Source: Streptomyces sp. NBC_00224 (GTDB lineage Bacteria; Actinomycetota; Actinomycetes; Streptomycetales; Streptomycetaceae). From it: DNA of 64,000 bases. The stretch lies in assembly GCF_041435195.1 (NCBI RefSeq), contig NZ_CP108106.1:1426001-1490000 (forward strand). Reading direction: 5' to 3'. The notes beneath the pieces are model-generated. The model was not told the DNA's origin, made no database searches, and saw only the letters and a list, made by a program, of their open reading frames with translations. Both the position numbers and the translations under genes were made by a program. Shown here piece after piece: positions 54,182 to 63,206 of this stretch (positions are counted from its first letter, which is position 1; the number at the start of each line of letters is the position of its first letter).

Positions 54182-54799
54182 ATGGCCAGCCTCCGTGACA
54201 GCGAACTGCGGCGCCCGCCCGCCGGCGCGGGCGTACTGCGCGAGTCCGTGACCGAAACGATCCGCCGGGCGATGTTCGAAGAGCTGGCGGAGTCCGGGTA
54301 CGCACGGATGTCGATGGAGGCCGTGACCCGCCGCGCGGGCGTCGGCAAGGCGGCGCTCTACCGCCGCTGGCCGTCCAAGGAGGCCATGGTCGTCGAGCTG
54401 GTCTCCGAGGCGGCCGCCGCGCACATCCCCACGACGACGGACTCGGGCTCGCTGCACGGCGACGTCGAGCGGTTCGTCCGGGAGACCCTGCGGGCGCTGC
54501 GGCACCCCCTGGTGGGCCGGATCATCCCCGACCTCCTTGCCGAGTCGGCCCGCAGCGCCTCACTCCACGACGCGCTCCACCACACCGTCCTCGCCCCGCG
54601 CCGCGCGGCGGTCGCGACCCTTCTGGACCGCGCGACGGTACGGGGCGAGCTGCCGCCCGACATCGACACGGCCCTGGCCACCGACCTGTTCGGCGCGCCG
54701 CTGTACTTCCGCATGCTGGCGGCGGGCGGCCCGACGGACGACGCCTATGTCGCACGGCTGACCCACGCCATCGTCGCGGCGGTAGCCGCGAGCCGCTGA
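54182..54799 (+). CDS. TetR family repressor of the hydrolase-thiolase-ligase operon
   Basis: This 205-residue protein has a TetR helix-turn-helix (EAVTRRAGVGKAALYRRW) and a C-terminal ligand domain of the type found in many Streptomyces regulators (DLFGAPLYFRMLAAGG). It is divergent from the operon, with two matching palindromes in the 116-base gap, so it very likely controls both directions. The inducer may be an acyl-CoA or the hydrolase substrate. Confidence 0.88.
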   Translation: MASLRDSELRRPPAGAGVLRESVTETIRRAMFEELAESGYARMSMEAVTRRAGVGKAALYRRWPSKEAMVVELVSEAAAAHIPTTTDSGSLHGDVERFVRETLRALRHPLVGRIIPDLLAESARSASLHDALHHTVLAPRRAAVATLLDRATVRGELPPDIDTALATDLFGAPLYFRMLAAGGPTDDAYVARLTHAIVAAVAASR

Positions 54800-54813
54800 C
54801 CGCCCGCGACCCT

Positions 54814-54873
54814 AGAGCCTGTCTTTGAACCCCCGTCGTCCGCCCGGAGGGCGGGGGTTCAAAGACAGGCTCT
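54814..54873. terminator. Perfect 22-bp hairpin between convergent genes
   Basis: Arms 54814-54835 (AGAGCCTGTCTTTGAACCCC...) and 54852-54873 are perfectly complementary with a 16-base loop. The right arm ends at the stop codon of the amidohydrolase gene. It serves as bidirectional terminator. The unusually long perfect arms also resemble a mobile-element end. Confidence 0.8.
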
Positions 54874-57800
54874 CACCCGGGCAGCAGCTCGGCCTCCATG
54901 TCGCAGCACCCGCCGCGCCGCATCAGCCGCCCCACCGAGAGCCACTCGCTGTCGGCGGCCGCGTGCCGCACCGGCTGCCCGAAGGCGGCCACCAACTCCT
55001 CGGTCTCGTACGGCACTCCTCCCCGGAGCACGGAGACCGTCCGTACCATCGCGTCGAAGTCCTCGAACGGGTCGCCGTCCACCACGGTCAGGTCGGCGAT
55101 CTTCCCCTCCTCCACGGTGCCGAGATGCCGCTCGACCCCGAACAGGCGGGCCGGGAGCACGGTCGCGGTGCGCAGGGCCGCCGCCGGGGAGAGACCGCCC
55201 CGGTGCAGCGCGCGCAGGCCCAGGTGCAGGGAGAGGCCGACGGGCACGATCGGCGCGTCCGTACCGAGGGCGACCAGGCCGCCGGCCGCGAGCACCCGGC
55301 GGTAGACGTCGGTCTCCGTGCGCAGCGTGGCCAGTTGGGCCGCCGTCGGCGGCACGCCCGCCGACTGCCGCACCAGCGCGGAGTCCCACGGCGGCATCAC
55401 GACGGTGACCCGGGGGTCCGCCGCGAGCCCGGGGTCGGCCCCGATCAGCGGCGTCGAGGTGAACGGCGTGGCGATGAGCGCGAAGTTGACGCCGCGCGCG
55501 GAGTAGACCTCCACCACGTCCTCGTAGGCGCGTCCCGACGTGGTGGTGGCATGCCCGAACTCGGCTCGCTGGGTGGCCTGCAGATGGGTCGTCAGATCCT
55601 GGCCCAGCTGCACGCCGGGCGAGAGCAGATGGCTTCCGGCGCGCACCCCGAGGCGTTCGTGCGCGAACCGGGCCGCCTCCTCCATCACCCAGCTCGGCGC
55701 CCGCACATAGGTCTTGACGAAGTCCCAGTCGAGCGCGGCACCCCGCTCCAGCGACCGCCGCAGCCCCTCCCTGGTCCGGTGGGCGCGCCCCATGCTGTAC
55801 GCCACCCGTGAGCCGTCCAGCAGCTCCCCCGTGGTCAGCAGCCGGGGCCCGGCGAGCTGCCCGGCGGCCACCGCCTCACGGATGCGGGCCTGTTCGTACG
55901 CGAATCCGCCGAAGGAGACAGCCGTGGTGATCCCGTAGGTGAGCTGGCCCACGGTCTGACGGCCGCCGTAGGTGCTCTGCCAGGGGTGGGTGTGGGTGTC
56001 CCACAGGCCGGGCACGACCGTACGCTCCGAGGCGTCGATCCGCCGCAGCGCCCCACGGCCGCGGTGCGGCTCGACGGCCGTGATGCGCCCGTTCCGTACG
56101 ACGATGTCGACGTCGTCGCGGACCTGCTCGCCGGTGCCGTCCCACAGCCGCCCGGCGTGCACCACCGTGTCGGCGGGCGCGGGCCTGCGCGCGTCCAGCG
56201 GCACCCGGACGGTGCGCGCGGGCCCGCCGTCGACGCCGATGAGCCGCAGCCGCGAACCGGACAGATACAGCAGCGTCTTGGAGTCGCCCGACCATGACGG
56301 GTGGTCGGCGGGCTCGTCGGTCAGGGTGCGCGGCGGGCCCTGCGGGGTGCCGTCGGGGGCGACGGGCAGCAGACAGAGCGCGGACTCGACGATCACCGCC
56401 ATCCAGCGCCCGTCGGGCGACCAGACGGGCCCCGAGTCGTACCGGTCGGAGACGGAGACGTGCGGCGCCACCGCGTGGAGGCGGGCGGTGCCGGTCTCCG
56501 TGTCGACGACCCGGATGAGGTTGTAGCCCTCCCTGAAGCGCGCGTTGAGGCGGTTGCGGTCGCAGAGCGCGAGACGGCGGCCGTCGGGCGACCAGCTCGG
56601 GCGGCCGGGCAGCCCGCCGCCGCCGAGGGGCGCGGCCAGGACGCGTTCGGCGCCGGAGGCCAGGTCGCGTACGAGGAGGTGGCCGGTCATGTCGAGGCAG
56701 GCGAGCCGCTTGCCGTCGGGCGAGAGCGCCGGGTGCACACGCCCGCCCGTCGCGAGCGTGCTCTCCGCACCGGTGGCCAGATCCCGACGGTGGATGCCGA
56801 GCAGCCCGTCGCGGTCGTCGGCGTACAGCAGCGCCCGCCCGTCGCGGCTCCAGACGGGACCGAGCAGATAGCGCGTCGGCGCCGACTCGCGCAGCCGCTC
56901 GGGCGGCCGGGCGCCCGAAGTGTCCGCCAGCCACAGCGTGTTGAGGGCGGCGAACGCGATGCGCCGCCCGTCCGGCGAGAGCGCGGGCAGATGCACGCCC
57001 CGCACCGGCCGCGCGCGCCCCTCGCCGAGGTCGTACTCCTTGACCCGGTAGCGCGGCCGCTCCACGGGCAGCACACCCTCGAACGGGATCGTCTCCGCCT
57101 CCCCCGGCCGGTCGGGCCGTACCAGCGTGAAGCGCCCGTCGACGGTCAGCAGCAGCTCCCCGGCCGCCGTCCAGCGCGGGGGCACCGGCGCGAGGTCCCC
57201 GGCGACGGCGACCGGCCTGCCGTCGACGACGAGCACGCAGGAGCCGTTCGGCGCGGCGGTGGTGCGCAGATGGGCGAGCCGACGGCCGTCGGGCGCGAGG
57301 GCCGGGCACATGACCTGCGCGGCTTCGCTCTCGGTGTACACGACGCCGACGGGCCCGGCCCCCTCGGCCGCGACGGCGGCGACGGTCCGCGCCTCCACGC
57401 CGAGCCCCGTGGGGAGGGTGACGACTTTCGCGCGGACGAACAGGATCCTCGCCCCGTCCGGCGACCAGGTGGGGTCGAAGTCCTCCCAGGCCCCGTCCTG
57501 GAGCGGCCCGTCCTGGCCGGGCAGCCCGGTGAGCCGAGTGAGCCGCCCCGTTCGCAGGTCCAGCACGTGGACGCGGTACGGGCTGCCCGCCACCGGATCG
57601 CCCGCGCGCTCGGACGCGAACGCGAGCCGCGTCCCGTCGGGCGACCAGGCCGGCCCCCGGTCGTCCCAGGGCCCCTCGGTGCGCCGCCGCACGTCCGAGC
57701 CGTCCGGCCGCATGGTCCACACGTGATAGCCGCCGCCCTCATAGGCGCAGAAGGCGATGAGCGACCCGTCCGGAGAATGGACCGGCCGACCCGGTTCAAG

Positions 57801-58070
57801 ACCCGCCGGGGTGAGCGGCACGGCCCTGCCCCCGTGCCGGGGCAGCGACCACAGCACGCTCTGGACCTCGGCGACCACCCGGTCCCCGGCGGGCGCGAGG
57901 CTCGCGGAGCCGTTGGTTGCGGCACTGAACGACAGCGAGAGCCCGCTGCGCTGCCGGGCCGCCGCCGGCACCGTCCCGACGGCGGTGACGGCCCCGGCCG
58001 CACCGGCGGCGGCGAGCAGTTGACGACGGGAGAGGGAGCTCGCGGCGACGCCGCTCGGGTCACGATCCAT
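54873..58070 (-). CDS. TAT-exported beta-propeller/amidohydrolase fusion
   Basis: A 1065-residue protein that begins with a twin-arginine signal (SLSRRQLLAAAGAAGAV). Residues about 60-600 form TolB/PD40-type propeller repeats (WSPDG appears many times). Residues about 640-1040 form an amidohydrolase with the metal motif WDTHTHPW and an Asp in LGTDAPI. Such proteins hydrolyse amide or ester bonds outside the cell; many are annotated as Xaa-Pro dipeptidase-like or imidazolonepropionase-like. The exact substrate is unknown. I chose the ATG at 58070 because it places the twin-arginine motif near the N-terminus. Confidence 0.85.
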   Translation of the reverse strand: MDRDPSGVAASSLSRRQLLAAAGAAGAVTAVGTVPAAARQRSGLSLSFSAATNGSASLAPAGDRVVAEVQSVLWSLPRHGGRAVPLTPAGLEPGRPVHSPDGSLIAFCAYEGGGYHVWTMRPDGSDVRRRTEGPWDDRGPAWSPDGTRLAFASERAGDPVAGSPYRVHVLDLRTGRLTRLTGLPGQDGPLQDGAWEDFDPTWSPDGARILFVRAKVVTLPTGLGVEARTVAAVAAEGAGPVGVVYTESEAAQVMCPALAPDGRRLAHLRTTAAPNGSCVLVVDGRPVAVAGDLAPVPPRWTAAGELLLTVDGRFTLVRPDRPGEAETIPFEGVLPVERPRYRVKEYDLGEGRARPVRGVHLPALSPDGRRIAFAALNTLWLADTSGARPPERLRESAPTRYLLGPVWSRDGRALLYADDRDGLLGIHRRDLATGAESTLATGGRVHPALSPDGKRLACLDMTGHLLVRDLASGAERVLAAPLGGGGLPGRPSWSPDGRRLALCDRNRLNARFREGYNLIRVVDTETGTARLHAVAPHVSVSDRYDSGPVWSPDGRWMAVIVESALCLLPVAPDGTPQGPPRTLTDEPADHPSWSGDSKTLLYLSGSRLRLIGVDGGPARTVRVPLDARRPAPADTVVHAGRLWDGTGEQVRDDVDIVVRNGRITAVEPHRGRGALRRIDASERTVVPGLWDTHTHPWQSTYGGRQTVGQLTYGITTAVSFGGFAYEQARIREAVAAGQLAGPRLLTTGELLDGSRVAYSMGRAHRTREGLRRSLERGAALDWDFVKTYVRAPSWVMEEAARFAHERLGVRAGSHLLSPGVQLGQDLTTHLQATQRAEFGHATTTSGRAYEDVVEVYSARGVNFALIATPFTSTPLIGADPGLAADPRVTVVMPPWDSALVRQSAGVPPTAAQLATLRTETDVYRRVLAAGGLVALGTDAPIVPVGLSLHLGLRALHRGGLSPAAALRTATVLPARLFGVERHLGTVEEGKIADLTVVDGDPFEDFDAMVRTVSVLRGGVPYETEELVAAFGQPVRHAAADSEWLSVGRLMRRGGCCDMEAELLPG

Positions 58071-58162
58071 GCCCCCACACGCTGGTGCACCACGCACCAC
58101 GTGGGCAACCCTGCCATTCAGGCCAAATGGGTGGGGGCGGAGGAGCAGTTGAAGGCGAACGG

Positions 58163-58534
58163 TCAGATGCGCCAGGACCGTATCCGGTCGGCCGCGTCGT
58201 AGGCGTCGGTGTGGCCCGCGTCTATGTCGCGGGCGAGATCGATGAGGGCGCCGTACGGGGCGTCCAGGCCCTCGCCCGCCGCGTTCATGTACGCGACCAC
58301 CACCGCCGCGCCGAAGAGCGCGTTGCGGGCGGGCAGGGGGCGCAGCCGGATGATCGCGTGCATCAGGGCGCCCGCCCGCCAGGAGTTGTCGACGGTCGCC
58401 TCGACCCGGGGGGTGTTGACGCGGTGGCGGCCGACGGCGGCCACCAGGCTGGAGAAGTCGTGGACCGTGGGCTGCTTGGGCAGCACTTCCGTCTGGCGTT
58501 CGAGCAGCCAGCGGATGTCGATGTGGAACTCCAC
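58163..58534 (-). CDS. Fic/Doc-family toxin-like protein with degenerate motif
   Basis: This 123-residue protein has the all-helical pattern of Doc toxins, and VVVAYMNAAGEGLD matches the helix after the Fic motif. The catalytic HPFxxGNxR motif is replaced by RPLPARNALF: the His is Arg, the Gly and final Arg are lost, and only the Asn remains. It starts at a GTG 2 bases after the stop of a ribbon-helix-helix antitoxin gene, the usual antitoxin-toxin order. It may be an inactive relic, or act without nucleotide transfer. Confidence 0.65.
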   Translation of the reverse strand: MEFHIDIRWLLERQTEVLPKQPTVHDFSSLVAAVGRHRVNTPRVEATVDNSWRAGALMHAIIRLRPLPARNALFGAAVVVAYMNAAGEGLDAPYGALIDLARDIDAGHTDAYDAADRIRSWRI

Positions 58535-58536
58535 CG

Positions 58537-58785
58537 TCAGGCGGCCCGCCCCGAGGAGTCCCGCTGGTCGGGGGCGTCGTCCGGGAAGGCCGCGTCGAAG
58601 GCGTCGCCCTGTTCGGCGATGAAGGAGCGGAAGACCTCCGCCGCGCCTTCCAGCCGTGGATCGCGCACCGCCTCGTACGCGGCCTGCGTGATGAGCGCGG
58701 TCACCGTCGACCCCTCTGCCTCCGCGCGCTCCTTGAGCAGCGCGTGCAGTTGGTCGTCGACCCGGATCGTCACTGACTTGGACAT
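58537..58785 (-). CDS. Ribbon-helix-helix antitoxin
   Basis: An 82-residue protein with an N-terminal ribbon-helix-helix DNA-binding fold (KSVTIRVDDQLHALLKERA) and an acidic, probably unfolded C-terminal tail that would bind the toxin. Gene order and near-contact with the downstream Doc-like gene mark a type II toxin-antitoxin operon. Confidence 0.75.
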   Translation of the reverse strand: MSKSVTIRVDDQLHALLKERAEAEGSTVTALITQAAYEAVRDPRLEGAAEVFRSFIAEQGDAFDAAFPDDAPDQRDSSGRAA

Positions 58786-58879
58786 GCTTCGACCGTACAG
58801 CAGGCCGTACAGCGCGGGACCGCTTCCGCCGAAACGGCCCCGCGGCGGACGCGCCCGGCGGGCAAGTCCCGGACGGGCG

Positions 58880-60040
58880 TCAGGCGTTCGCCGCGTATCG
58901 CCAGAAATCCTGCATGGCGACGGGAGGCGGAGTGGGTCCGGTCAGCTCCAGCTGCGTGAGCAGGATCGTGGCCGTGCCGGTGGACGGGACGATGTGCGCC
59001 GCCGTTCCGGTGCCGCCCATCCAGCCGAACCGTCCCGGCACGTTCCACGGCTCGACCGCCTCGACGTCGACCGAGGCCCCGAAGCCCCAGCCCTGCCCCT
59101 CCAGGAACAGCCTGCTCGCCTCGCGCTGGGCCGGGGTGAGGTGGTCGGTCGTCATCCGCCGTACGGAGTCGGGCGACAGGAGGCGGTGGCCGTCGAGCGT
59201 GCCCCCGGCGAGCAGCATCCGGGCGAAGGCGTACAGATCGTCGACGGTCGAGACGAGCCCGCCCGTCCCGGACGGGAACGCGGGCGGCGTGCTCCACTGC
59301 CCGTCCTGCGCGTCGACCAGCTCCAGGCCGTCGGAGTCCGGGGCCCCGGCCCGGTAGTAGCCGGTGAAGCGGCCGAGGTCGGCGGCCGGGACCGCGAACC
59401 CGGTGTCGGTCATGCCCAGCGGCTCGAAGATCCGCTCGGCCAGGAACTCGGGCAGCGGACGCCCGGCGACCCGGGCGATCAGTACGCCCTGGATGTCCGA
59501 GCACGCGTTGTACAGCCAGGCCTCGCCGGGCTGGTACAGCAGCGGGATCCGGGCGAGCGCCGCCATCCACGCGTCCGGCGCCGCGACGGCCTGCGGCTGC
59601 GGCGGGCCCTGCAGCAGCTCGGTGAAGAGCGGCGCGACCGCCGGGAGCGAGAAGTCGGAGGGGAAGCCGTATCCGGCGCGGAAGGTCAGCAGGTCGGTCA
59701 CCGTGATGGGACGGACGGCCGGGACCACGTCGTCGACCGGGCTCTCGGGCGTACGGACCACGCTGGGCGACGCCAGCTCCGGCAGCCACTCCGCCACCGG
59801 CGAGTCCAGGGCGATCCGGCCGTCCTCGACCAGCGTCATCACCGCCGCCGCCACGATCGGCTTGGTCAGCGACGCGATCCGGAAGATCGAGTCCCGGGCC
59901 ATGGGCGCGCTGCCCTCGACGTCGGTGTGCCCGACGGCCTCCACCTCCACCCGGTCGCCCCGGGCCACCAGGCCCACGGCCCCGGGCGCACAGCCGTCGC
60001 CGCCCACGTGCTTCGTGAGGATGTCGTGCAGATCGCTCAT
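58880..60040 (-). CDS. Class C beta-lactamase-like serine hydrolase
   Basis: This 386-residue protein of the beta-lactamase/EstB family has nucleophile Ser and Lys in IASLTKPI and the Tyr motif in WLYNACSDI, where the usual YxN spacing is altered. A C-terminal GWMGGTGTA takes the place of the KTG/HTG box. It has no signal peptide, so it is probably a cytoplasmic esterase rather than a secreted beta-lactamase. Divergent from the alpha/beta hydrolase gene. Confidence 0.85.
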   Translation of the reverse strand: MSDLHDILTKHVGGDGCAPGAVGLVARGDRVEVEAVGHTDVEGSAPMARDSIFRIASLTKPIVAAAVMTLVEDGRIALDSPVAEWLPELASPSVVRTPESPVDDVVPAVRPITVTDLLTFRAGYGFPSDFSLPAVAPLFTELLQGPPQPQAVAAPDAWMAALARIPLLYQPGEAWLYNACSDIQGVLIARVAGRPLPEFLAERIFEPLGMTDTGFAVPAADLGRFTGYYRAGAPDSDGLELVDAQDGQWSTPPAFPSGTGGLVSTVDDLYAFARMLLAGGTLDGHRLLSPDSVRRMTTDHLTPAQREASRLFLEGQGWGFGASVDVEAVEPWNVPGRFGWMGGTGTAAHIVPSTGTATILLTQLELTGPTPPPVAMQDFWRYAANA

Positions 60041-60106
60041 CGGTCCACCTTCGGAAGTCGGAAGTCATCAGCGGTCGGTCGTGGGGAAGACCGGTGCCGA
60101 CGCGCG

Positions 60107-60163
60107 AACTCATCGGTCCTGCGGCCATCGGATCCGCGTCCCGTCCATGAGCACCGATGAGTT
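60107..60163. promoter_or_regulatory. Inverted repeat between divergent hydrolase genes
   Basis: AACTCATCGGT (60107-60117) and ACCGATGAGTT (60153-60163) are perfectly complementary, flanked by further GCGCG matches. The gap is 35 bases. It lies in the 149-base region between the divergent serine hydrolase and alpha/beta hydrolase genes, so it may be a paired operator. Confidence 0.5.
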
Positions 60164-60189
60164 GCGCGCTCCCCCACGGTCTATCCGTC

Positions 60190-60993
60190 ATGGACCACAC
60201 GGACACGGCCTGGTCGCCGGACGGAACGCCCATCGCCTACGAACGTGCCGGGGAAGGGCCACCGGTGATTCTCGTCGGCGGCGCCTTCTGCACCCGGGAG
60301 ACGCATCGGGAGCTCGCCGGGCTGCTCGCCCCCCGCTTCACGGTGTTCAACTACGACCGCCGGGGCCGTGGCGCCAGCGGGAACACTCTCCCGTACGCGG
60401 TCGGCCGCGAGGTCGAGGACCTGGCCGCGGTCGTCGGCGCGGCGGGTGGCACCGCCATGCTCTACGGGCTCTCCTCGGGCGGCGCGCTGGCTCTGGAGGC
60501 CGCGGCGGGCGGGCTGGCGGTGGCCGCGGTCGCCGTGTACGAGCCGCCCTACGCCCTGGAGGCCGAGCGGCGGGCGGGGAACGTCCGGTACGGCGAACGG
60601 CTCGCCGCGCTCCTGGCCGCCGAACGGCGGTCGGACGCGGTGGAGTTGTTCCTTTCCCGGATCGGCATGCCCCCGGCGATGATCGAGCAGTTCCGGCTCG
60701 CCCCCATGTGGCCGGGCATGGAGGCGCTGGCCCACACCCTCGCGTACGAGCACGCCGTGCTCGGTGACGCCGCGCTCCCCGTCGAGCGCCTGGCCTCGGT
60801 CACCGTCCCGGTGCTCGCGCTCTGCGGCGGGGCGAGCCCGGAGTGGATGCGCGCCCCGGCCACCGCGATCGCCGGGGCCGTGCCGGACGGCCGCGCCCTC
60901 TCCCTGCCGGGCCAGACGCACGAGTTCTCGGCACAGGCGCTCGCCCCGGTCCTGGCCGAGTTCTTCGGCGGCGGGCCGCGCCTTCTGTCCTGA
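60190..60993 (+). CDS. Alpha/beta hydrolase
   Basis: A 267-residue alpha/beta hydrolase with VGGAFC in place of the usual HG oxyanion motif, YDRRGRGAS, the nucleophile in GLSSGGALA and a closing His in GQTHEF. It resembles small-molecule esterases common in Streptomyces. The ATG at 60190 is chosen because homology begins there; an in-frame ATG at 60157 is possible. The substrate is unknown. Confidence 0.8.
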   Translation: MDHTDTAWSPDGTPIAYERAGEGPPVILVGGAFCTRETHRELAGLLAPRFTVFNYDRRGRGASGNTLPYAVGREVEDLAAVVGAAGGTAMLYGLSSGGALALEAAAGGLAVAAVAVYEPPYALEAERRAGNVRYGERLAALLAAERRSDAVELFLSRIGMPPAMIEQFRLAPMWPGMEALAHTLAYEHAVLGDAALPVERLASVTVPVLALCGGASPEWMRAPATAIAGAVPDGRALSLPGQTHEFSAQALAPVLAEFFGGGPRLLS

Positions 60994-61063
60994 CTTCCTG
61001 ACCAACCCCTCCCACCTGCGAAGACGGCTAAGATCACGAGGATTTTTCACCAACGGGGAAGGA

Positions 61064-61987
61064 ATGCGACCTGTGCGCGTTTGGGGCACGGGCATCGCGC
61101 TGGCGACCGCGGGGGCGGCGCTCGCGGTGATGCTGTCGGGATGCGGAAGCGGCGAGTCCGAGCATGACGGTCCGGACGGCGGCGGTGCGAAGGGCGGCAC
61201 GGGTGTGCCCGAACCGGAGCGGGCCGAGGACGAGGGAGCGGCCTCCGGCAAAGGAGCCGCGAAAGGTTCCGGCAAAGGAGCGGAGGTCCGCGCCGCGTTG
61301 ACGGCCGCGGCCAGGAAGACCGGCGAGCAGGCCTCGTACAAGACGCTCCAGACGGGGGCGCCGGGCTCGGGCCGCTCCGAGATGCTGTTCCAGAAGTCGC
61401 CGTCCGCGAGCGCCATCAAGTCGTGGAGCAAGCCGTCCTCGGCCAATCCGAGCGGCTTCAGCCAGGTGATCTCGCTCGGCGGGAAGACCTACATCCATAC
61501 GGACGAGGTGCCCGGCAAGAGCTGGTACACCATGGACGACACCGCGTACGCGGGCGCCGACAAGGGCTCGGGCGAATCGCGGGCGGCGGGATACGTCCCC
61601 GAGTTCGCGGGCGCGCTCGCCGCGTCCCCGTCCACCCGGCGCCTCGGCGAGGAGCGGGTCGGCGGGCGTCCGGCCGACCACTACCGCGGCACGGTGGTCG
61701 TGGACGAGCTGGCCGCGTACACCGGTCCCGCCATCGACAAGGGCGTCCGCGACAGCTATGTCGCGAGCACCCGCCAGCAGGGCATGAGCTCGGTCGTCAT
61801 CGACCTGTGGGTCGGCAAGGACGGTCTCGTCCTCAAGTCGCGGGAGGAGGGCCGGGGTTCGAAGGGGCCCGGGCTCGTCGTCGAGGAGTACTCGGACTTC
61901 GGCGCGGTCCCGGCGATCACGCCACCTCCGGCGAACACCGTCGCCAGCTGGAACGAGTACGTCGACGGCCTCTCGCAACGGTCGTAG
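61064..61987 (+). CDS. Secreted lipoprotein (LppX/LprG-like)
   Basis: This 307-residue protein has a lipobox at LSGC after a hydrophobic signal and a low-complexity Gly/Ala/Lys linker of about 60 residues. The folded domain follows (TYIHTDEVPGKSWYTMDD, GRPADHYRGTVVV, VIDLWVGKDGLVLKS). The domain pattern resembles Streptomyces lipoproteins of the LppX/LprAFG group. ACGGGGAAGGA precedes the ATG. The function is not known; membrane-lipid binding is possible. Confidence 0.8.
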   Translation: MRPVRVWGTGIALATAGAALAVMLSGCGSGESEHDGPDGGGAKGGTGVPEPERAEDEGAASGKGAAKGSGKGAEVRAALTAAARKTGEQASYKTLQTGAPGSGRSEMLFQKSPSASAIKSWSKPSSANPSGFSQVISLGGKTYIHTDEVPGKSWYTMDDTAYAGADKGSGESRAAGYVPEFAGALAASPSTRRLGEERVGGRPADHYRGTVVVDELAAYTGPAIDKGVRDSYVASTRQQGMSSVVIDLWVGKDGLVLKSREEGRGSKGPGLVVEEYSDFGAVPAITPPPANTVASWNEYVDGLSQRS

Positions 61988-62007
61988 GCGGTACGGGAGT
62001 ACGTGAA

Positions 62008-62042
62008 GGGTGCTGCCGGGCCCCGCAGGTCCGGCAGCACCC
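62008..62042. terminator. Hairpin between lipoprotein and AraC genes
   Basis: A perfect 12-bp stem (GGGTGCTGCCGG with CCGGCAGCACCC) with an 11-base loop lies between convergent genes. Confidence 0.8.
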
Positions 62043-62069
62043 CTCCTCAGTTGTCGCCTCGGAATGTGG

Positions 62070-62906
62070 TCAGCGGTTGAAGACGCTGGTGCGGCTCCCT
62101 TCGACGGCCGCGGTGCCGTCCAGCGGGGTTTGGTTCGCGAGTCCGCACAGCTGCGCGGGTGTCAGGCCCGCCAGCGCCTTGAAGTCGCGGTTCAGATGCG
62201 CCTGGTCGTAATAGCCGCACGCCGCCGCGAGTTCGGCGAGCGACCCGTGCGAGCCGTACGGCAGCGTCAGCGCACGCTGGAACCGCAGGATCCGGGCGAC
62301 GGACTGCAGCGGCAGACCGATCTGCTCCCGGAAGAGCACCTGCAGACGCCGGCCGCCACGGCCGGTGGCCCCGGCCAGTTCGCCCAGCGTCATCCCGCCG
62401 TGGCGCGCACTCAGCCTGCTCCAGGCCTCGGCGACCACGGGGGACGGCACGGGACCGTCGGCCAGCAGGCTCGCCAGGGCGTCGTCGAGGAGCGCCCAGC
62501 GTGCCTCCCAGTCGGGTGCCGCGGCGAGCCGTTCGGTCAGCCGCTCCGTCCATCTCTTGCCCAGCAACTCGTCCGGGTGCACGGTCTCGTTCGCCAGATG
62601 GTGCATGGATATGCCCAGGCACATATAGGCGCCGAGCGGGGTGAAATCCACTTCGACGGCTTGTCCGGATCCCCGGTAGCCGCCGAGGACGGGTGACGTC
62701 CGCAGACCTCCGACCAGCGAGTACCACGCCCCGCCCGCCGATTCGCTCTCACCGGCGCCGAACAGGTGCAGCGGGTCGCCCCAGCCGACGATCATCGTCA
62801 CCGTGGCGCCGGGGAGGGTCAGCCTGGCGGGCATCCCTCCCGGTGTGCGGCGGCCCCGGTACTTGACCACCTGGCCCCGCAGCCAGTCGGGTGCCGCTCG
62901 TTCCAC
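62070..62906 (-). CDS. AraC family regulator
   Basis: This 278-residue protein has an N-terminal sensor region of the DUF6597 type and a C-terminal AraC helix-turn-helix pair (SLAELAAACGYYDQAHLNRD, FKALAGLTPAQL). I chose the GTG at 62906, which has GAGGGGAG upstream and fits the family start. Longer in-frame starts run into a region without homology. The targets are unknown; the divergent region to 63359 contains palindromes. Confidence 0.82.
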   Translation of the reverse strand: MERAAPDWLRGQVVKYRGRRTPGGMPARLTLPGATVTMIVGWGDPLHLFGAGESESAGGAWYSLVGGLRTSPVLGGYRGSGQAVEVDFTPLGAYMCLGISMHHLANETVHPDELLGKRWTERLTERLAAAPDWEARWALLDDALASLLADGPVPSPVVAEAWSRLSARHGGMTLGELAGATGRGGRRLQVLFREQIGLPLQSVARILRFQRALTLPYGSHGSLAELAAACGYYDQAHLNRDFKALAGLTPAQLCGLANQTPLDGTAAVEGSRTSVFNR

Positions 62907-63106
62907 GCTCTCCCCTCGGTCTTCCTCCTCTCGGTCTTCGGTAATCAAGGATGCTTTGGCCTCCACCTGCAACCCTCTCCTCACCATGCGCGTGTTCCGC
63001 CGACCGGAATCCGGCAAGGCAGTGCGCCTTCTTACAAGACCAGCGGTCGGCCTCGGCAGCAGTCTGTGATGGCAGAGGTGGTGAAGGCCAGGAACAGCCG
63101 AACCCC

Positions 63107-63123
63107 TGGCCGAATATCGGCCA
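63107..63123. promoter_or_regulatory. Palindrome in the AraC/phosphatase intergenic region
   Basis: TGGCCGAATATCGGCCA has perfect 7-bp arms around ATA. It lies in a 453-base gap (62907-63359) that holds no convincing gene. A regulatory role is a guess. Confidence 0.4.
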
Positions 63124-63206
63124 TCGCCCGAATGCCGAGCGCATATGCCCCTGGCCTTCGGCCAGTCGAGCGGTGGTACGACGGGGCCCGGCGGGGCCGG
63201 CCCGGC

